In this document: one piece after another, positions 62,117 to 64,000 of the stretch
How positions within the stretch are numbered: position 1 is the stretch's first letter
Layout: each line of letters starts with the position of its first letter
Source of the DNA: Prochlorococcus sp. AG-347-K16
GTDB lineage: Bacteria > Cyanobacteriota > Cyanobacteriia > PCC-6307 > Cyanobiaceae
Assembly: GCA_003281405.1 (NCBI GenBank)
Contig: QCCD01000008.1
Span: 1 to 64,000, forward strand
Length of the DNA stretch: 64,000 bases
Direction of reading: 5' to 3'
Position numbers and translations under genes: made by a program
The notes under the pieces: generated by a model
The model's database searches: none
Told to the model about the DNA's origin: nothing
What the model saw: only the letters and a program-made list of their open reading frames with translations

Positions 62117-63058
62117 TTAAAAGGTTTTTAAATCTCTAATCCATTCATAAGAAATTCTATTGAATACTGAAGGGTCTTCATCATGGATACAATGCCCTGA
62201 ATTGGATACTATTTTTAATTTTACCCATCTATGGAAATTTGCAATCTTTTTACCAACAAACAAAGGTATGAAATTATCTTTTTCGCCCCAAATCAATAAA
62301 AAAGGAACTTTTTTTGAGGCGCTAAGTTTTCTCAAAAGGTGAGAAGCTTTAAATTCTTCATCTCTAGAAGACATTCCAATACACATTGCTCTTAATGATC
62401 TAGCTGAAGTTCTCCTTAAAACTGGTTTTGTTACCAAATCTATTAGTTCGCGATCAATATTATCTTTTTTGAAATAGGCAGAATTTAGTCCCAGTTTAAT
62501 AACCCCTAATTTAGTTATTAAAAATAAAATAATCTCCAAAGGGAAAAACAAAAAAAATATTGTTATGAATCTATCTTGAAATTTCTTAAATGATGATTTT
62601 TTTGTTATGGACTTTTTATTTTCTTGAATTTGATCAGGTAAAGGCGATGCAATAACTGTTGCAATCTGATCCTCTAATGAAACAGCACATGTTAAAGCAA
62701 CTAGTGATCCAAGGGAATTGCCAATAAGAATTACTTTCCCAGAATTCTTTGGTCTTATTACCTGTGCAATAAAGTCTTTCACTTGATCACACCAAATCTC
62801 ATTATTTAATTTTCCAATTTGTCTAATCCCAGGTTGATCTGAATCCCCAAATCCTATTAAATCCAAAGAATAAGAGACAAAATTCTTTTTCGCAAAATAC
62901 TCTAAATTGTTTCTCCAATGTTTTCTATTTGCTCCAAATCCATGGAGAAAGATAATTGGAATCTCATTTTCTTCGCCTGTAACACTCCAACAAATTTTAA
63001 AACCATTCCAATCCCAGTAATTAGGAATGTTTATATTTTTTTTAAAATTATTATTCAT
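62117..63058 (-). CDS. alpha/beta-fold hydrolase
   Basis: A 313-aa hydrolase. The oxyanion region is IPIIFLHGFGANRKHW, the nucleophile Ser is in VILIGNSLGSLVALT, the acid is in PFLLIWGEKDNFIPLFVGKK, and the catalytic His is in VSNSGHCIHDEDPS. All three members of the triad are visible. Substrate unknown; related cyanobacterial proteins act on small esters or lipids. It is upstream of ilvH on the same strand and probably co-transcribed. Confidence 0.88.
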   Translation of the reverse strand: MNNNFKKNINIPNYWDWNGFKICWSVTGEENEIPIIFLHGFGANRKHWRNNLEYFAKKNFVSYSLDLIGFGDSDQPGIRQIGKLNNEIWCDQVKDFIAQVIRPKNSGKVILIGNSLGSLVALTCAVSLEDQIATVIASPLPDQIQENKKSITKKSSFKKFQDRFITIFFLFFPLEIILFLITKLGVIKLGLNSAYFKKDNIDRELIDLVTKPVLRRTSARSLRAMCIGMSSRDEEFKASHLLRKLSASKKVPFLLIWGEKDNFIPLFVGKKIANFHRWVKLKIVSNSGHCIHDEDPSVFNRISYEWIRDLKTF

Positions 63059-63151
63059 ATATTAAAAAATTTTCAAGATATTTGAATTATCTACATTTTT
63101 AACAAATAAATGTATTTTGAATGTAAATTATAGTAATCATTTAATTTTACT

Positions 63152-63250
63152 ATGGCTAAAGAAATTTTTAGTATTGCAGCAGTTTTTTGGATACTGATAC
63201 CAATAGGATTAGTTGGTGGTGCTTTGTTATTAAAGTTTCAGGGAGACTGA
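63152..63250 (+). CDS. petM: cytochrome b6f complex subunit 7 (PetM)
   Basis: A 32-aa single-helix protein too short for a usual ORF cut-off. It reads [20 protein letters not shown] and then [12 protein letters not shown], with a Leu/Ile/Val helix and the highly conserved PxGLxGGALLLKxQG ending of PetM. ATG at 63152 and TGA at 63248-63250. It is a peripheral-helix subunit of the cytochrome b6f complex in thylakoids. It stands alone, divergent from the hydrolase gene and before ycf39. Confidence 0.96.
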
Positions 63251-63307
63251 TTCTCACGGATACATCACAATTTGAGTTATGGTCTTAAAGTTAAGTAAAT
63301 CTTAAGT

Positions 63308-64000
63308 ATGAAGATTCTTTTAGTAGGAGCAACAGGGACACTTGGTAGGCAAATAGCAAAGCAAGCTATAGAAGAGGGACATGAAGTAAGATGCTTTGTA
63401 AGAAATCCAAGAAAAGCTTCCTTTCTACAAGAATGGGGTTGTGAACTAACAAAAGGAAATTTATTAAGTTCTTCTGATATCGAATACGCATTGCAAGATA
63501 TTGAAATAGTTATTGATGCAGCGACTAGTAGGCCAGATGATCCTAAAAGTATTTATGAAATTGATTGGGATGGAAAACTTAACTTATTCAATGCTTGCGA
63601 ATCTTTAAATGTAAAAAGGGTAATATTCCTTTCTATCCTCCTAACAGAAAAGTTTAGGAATGTTCCTTTAATGGACATTAAATTTTGCACTGAAAAACTT
63701 CTTGAGAAATCTGATTTAGACTATACAATCTTCAAATGTGCAGCTTTTATGCAAGGAGTTATTGGCCAATTCGCAATCCCAATCTTGGATAGTCAAGCAG
63801 TGTGGATGAGTGGGACTCCAACTAAAATTGCTTATATGAATACTCAAGATATGGCGAAAGTTGTTGTAGCAGCAGTAAACAATCCAAAAACTCATAGAAC
63901 ATCATTGCCATTAGTAGGTCCCAAAGCATGGGATTCAAATGAAGTTATATCTTTATGTGAAAAATTTAGTGAAAAAAAGGCGAAAATTTTTAGAGTTTCC
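63308..64000 (+). CDS. ycf39: Ycf39-like NAD(P)-binding protein, 3' end outside window
   Basis: The frame is open from ATG 63308 to the window end (231 codons). It starts MKILLVGATGTLGRQIAKQA, an atypical SDR with the NmrA-like GxTGxxG motif. EVRCFVRNPRKASFLQEWGC and GNLLSSSDIEYALQDIE, then DAATSRPDD and GKLNLFNACESLNVKRVIFL, match the Ycf39 family, which helps deliver chlorophyll to photosystem II assembly intermediates. KIAYMNTQDMAKVV is also typical. The usual YxxxK is not conserved in this group. The C-terminus is missing. Confidence 0.92.
   Translation, partial: MKILLVGATGTLGRQIAKQAIEEGHEVRCFVRNPRKASFLQEWGCELTKGNLLSSSDIEYALQDIEIVIDAATSRPDDPKSIYEIDWDGKLNLFNACESLNVKRVIFLSILLTEKFRNVPLMDIKFCTEKLLEKSDLDYTIFKCAAFMQGVIGQFAIPILDSQAVWMSGTPTKIAYMNTQDMAKVVVAAVNNPKTHRTSLPLVGPKAWDSNEVISLCEKFSEKKAKIFRVS

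Overview
The window looks like the chromosome of a low-GC, high-light type Prochlorococcus or a very close marine picocyanobacterium. This rests on the strong AT bias, very short intergenic spaces, and oxygenic photosynthesis genes (psbD-psbC, ycf4, petM, ycf39) together with a Pcb/IsiA-type chlorophyll-binding antenna next to flavodoxin. It also carries cyanobacterial families of unknown function (DUF3386, DUF1824, DUF2808, Ycf46). I assign the genus with good confidence. The subclade is not proven by what I can see.

Layout. (1) 1-21.2 kb is a cell-surface polysaccharide region with nucleotide-sugar enzymes (UDP-xylose synthase, two nucleotide-sugar dehydrogenases, UDP-glucuronate 4-epimerase, WbpB-like and WbpD-like enzymes), four GT4-like and two GT9-like glycosyltransferases, methyltransferases (one broken), an acetyltransferase, an asparagine synthase, a WecA-type initiating transferase and an O-antigen polymerase/ligase. 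Genes alternate strand with AT-rich spacers, and the region ends at tRNA-Arg(TCT). Its content matches the surface-polysaccharide island described for high-light Prochlorococcus. (2) 21.4-41.4 kb is a conserved core: rsmI, cysQ, pnp, rpsN, rseP, serS, ycf46, yidC, rnpA-rpmH, aroH, sppA, then a DMT transporter with two more glycosyltransferases, and several small proteins. (3) 41.5-51 kb holds an iron-stress theme (flavodoxin, Pcb/IsiA antenna, then a PKHD dioxygenase divergent from an IdiA/FutA iron-binding protein) interleaved with glyQ, a porin and small hypotheticals. (4) 51-55.2 kb, after tRNA-Ser(CGA), is a small accessory region. It has a paralogous pair of tiny proteins, a possible minus-strand ncRNA, a 52-aa ORF, a rhomboid-like fragment, a VTT-like membrane protein and a foreign-looking outer-membrane barrel. 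(5) 55.2-64 kb is core again: ferredoxin, cobQ, maf, psbC/psbD, ycf4, cyclophilin, ilvH, a hydrolase, petM and ycf39.

How the genes work together. The island can make UDP-GlcA, UDP-Xyl, UDP-GalA and probably a diacetamido-uronic acid sugar, load a sugar phosphate on undecaprenyl phosphate, extend it with the glycosyltransferases, and polymerise or ligate the product. One step of the diacetamido pathway, the aminotransferase, is not in the window.

The most notable observations are these. The 564-aa barrel protein at 53.4-55.1 kb is visibly GC-rich against its surroundings and carries three internal repeats with a glycine-rich motif. A collapsed tandem duplication lies downstream of the porin, leaving pieces of a second porin tail and a second small-gene tail. 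Two genes (an AEC-type transporter and a cyclophilin lipoprotein) have coding sequence running upstream of any ATG, GTG or TTG start.
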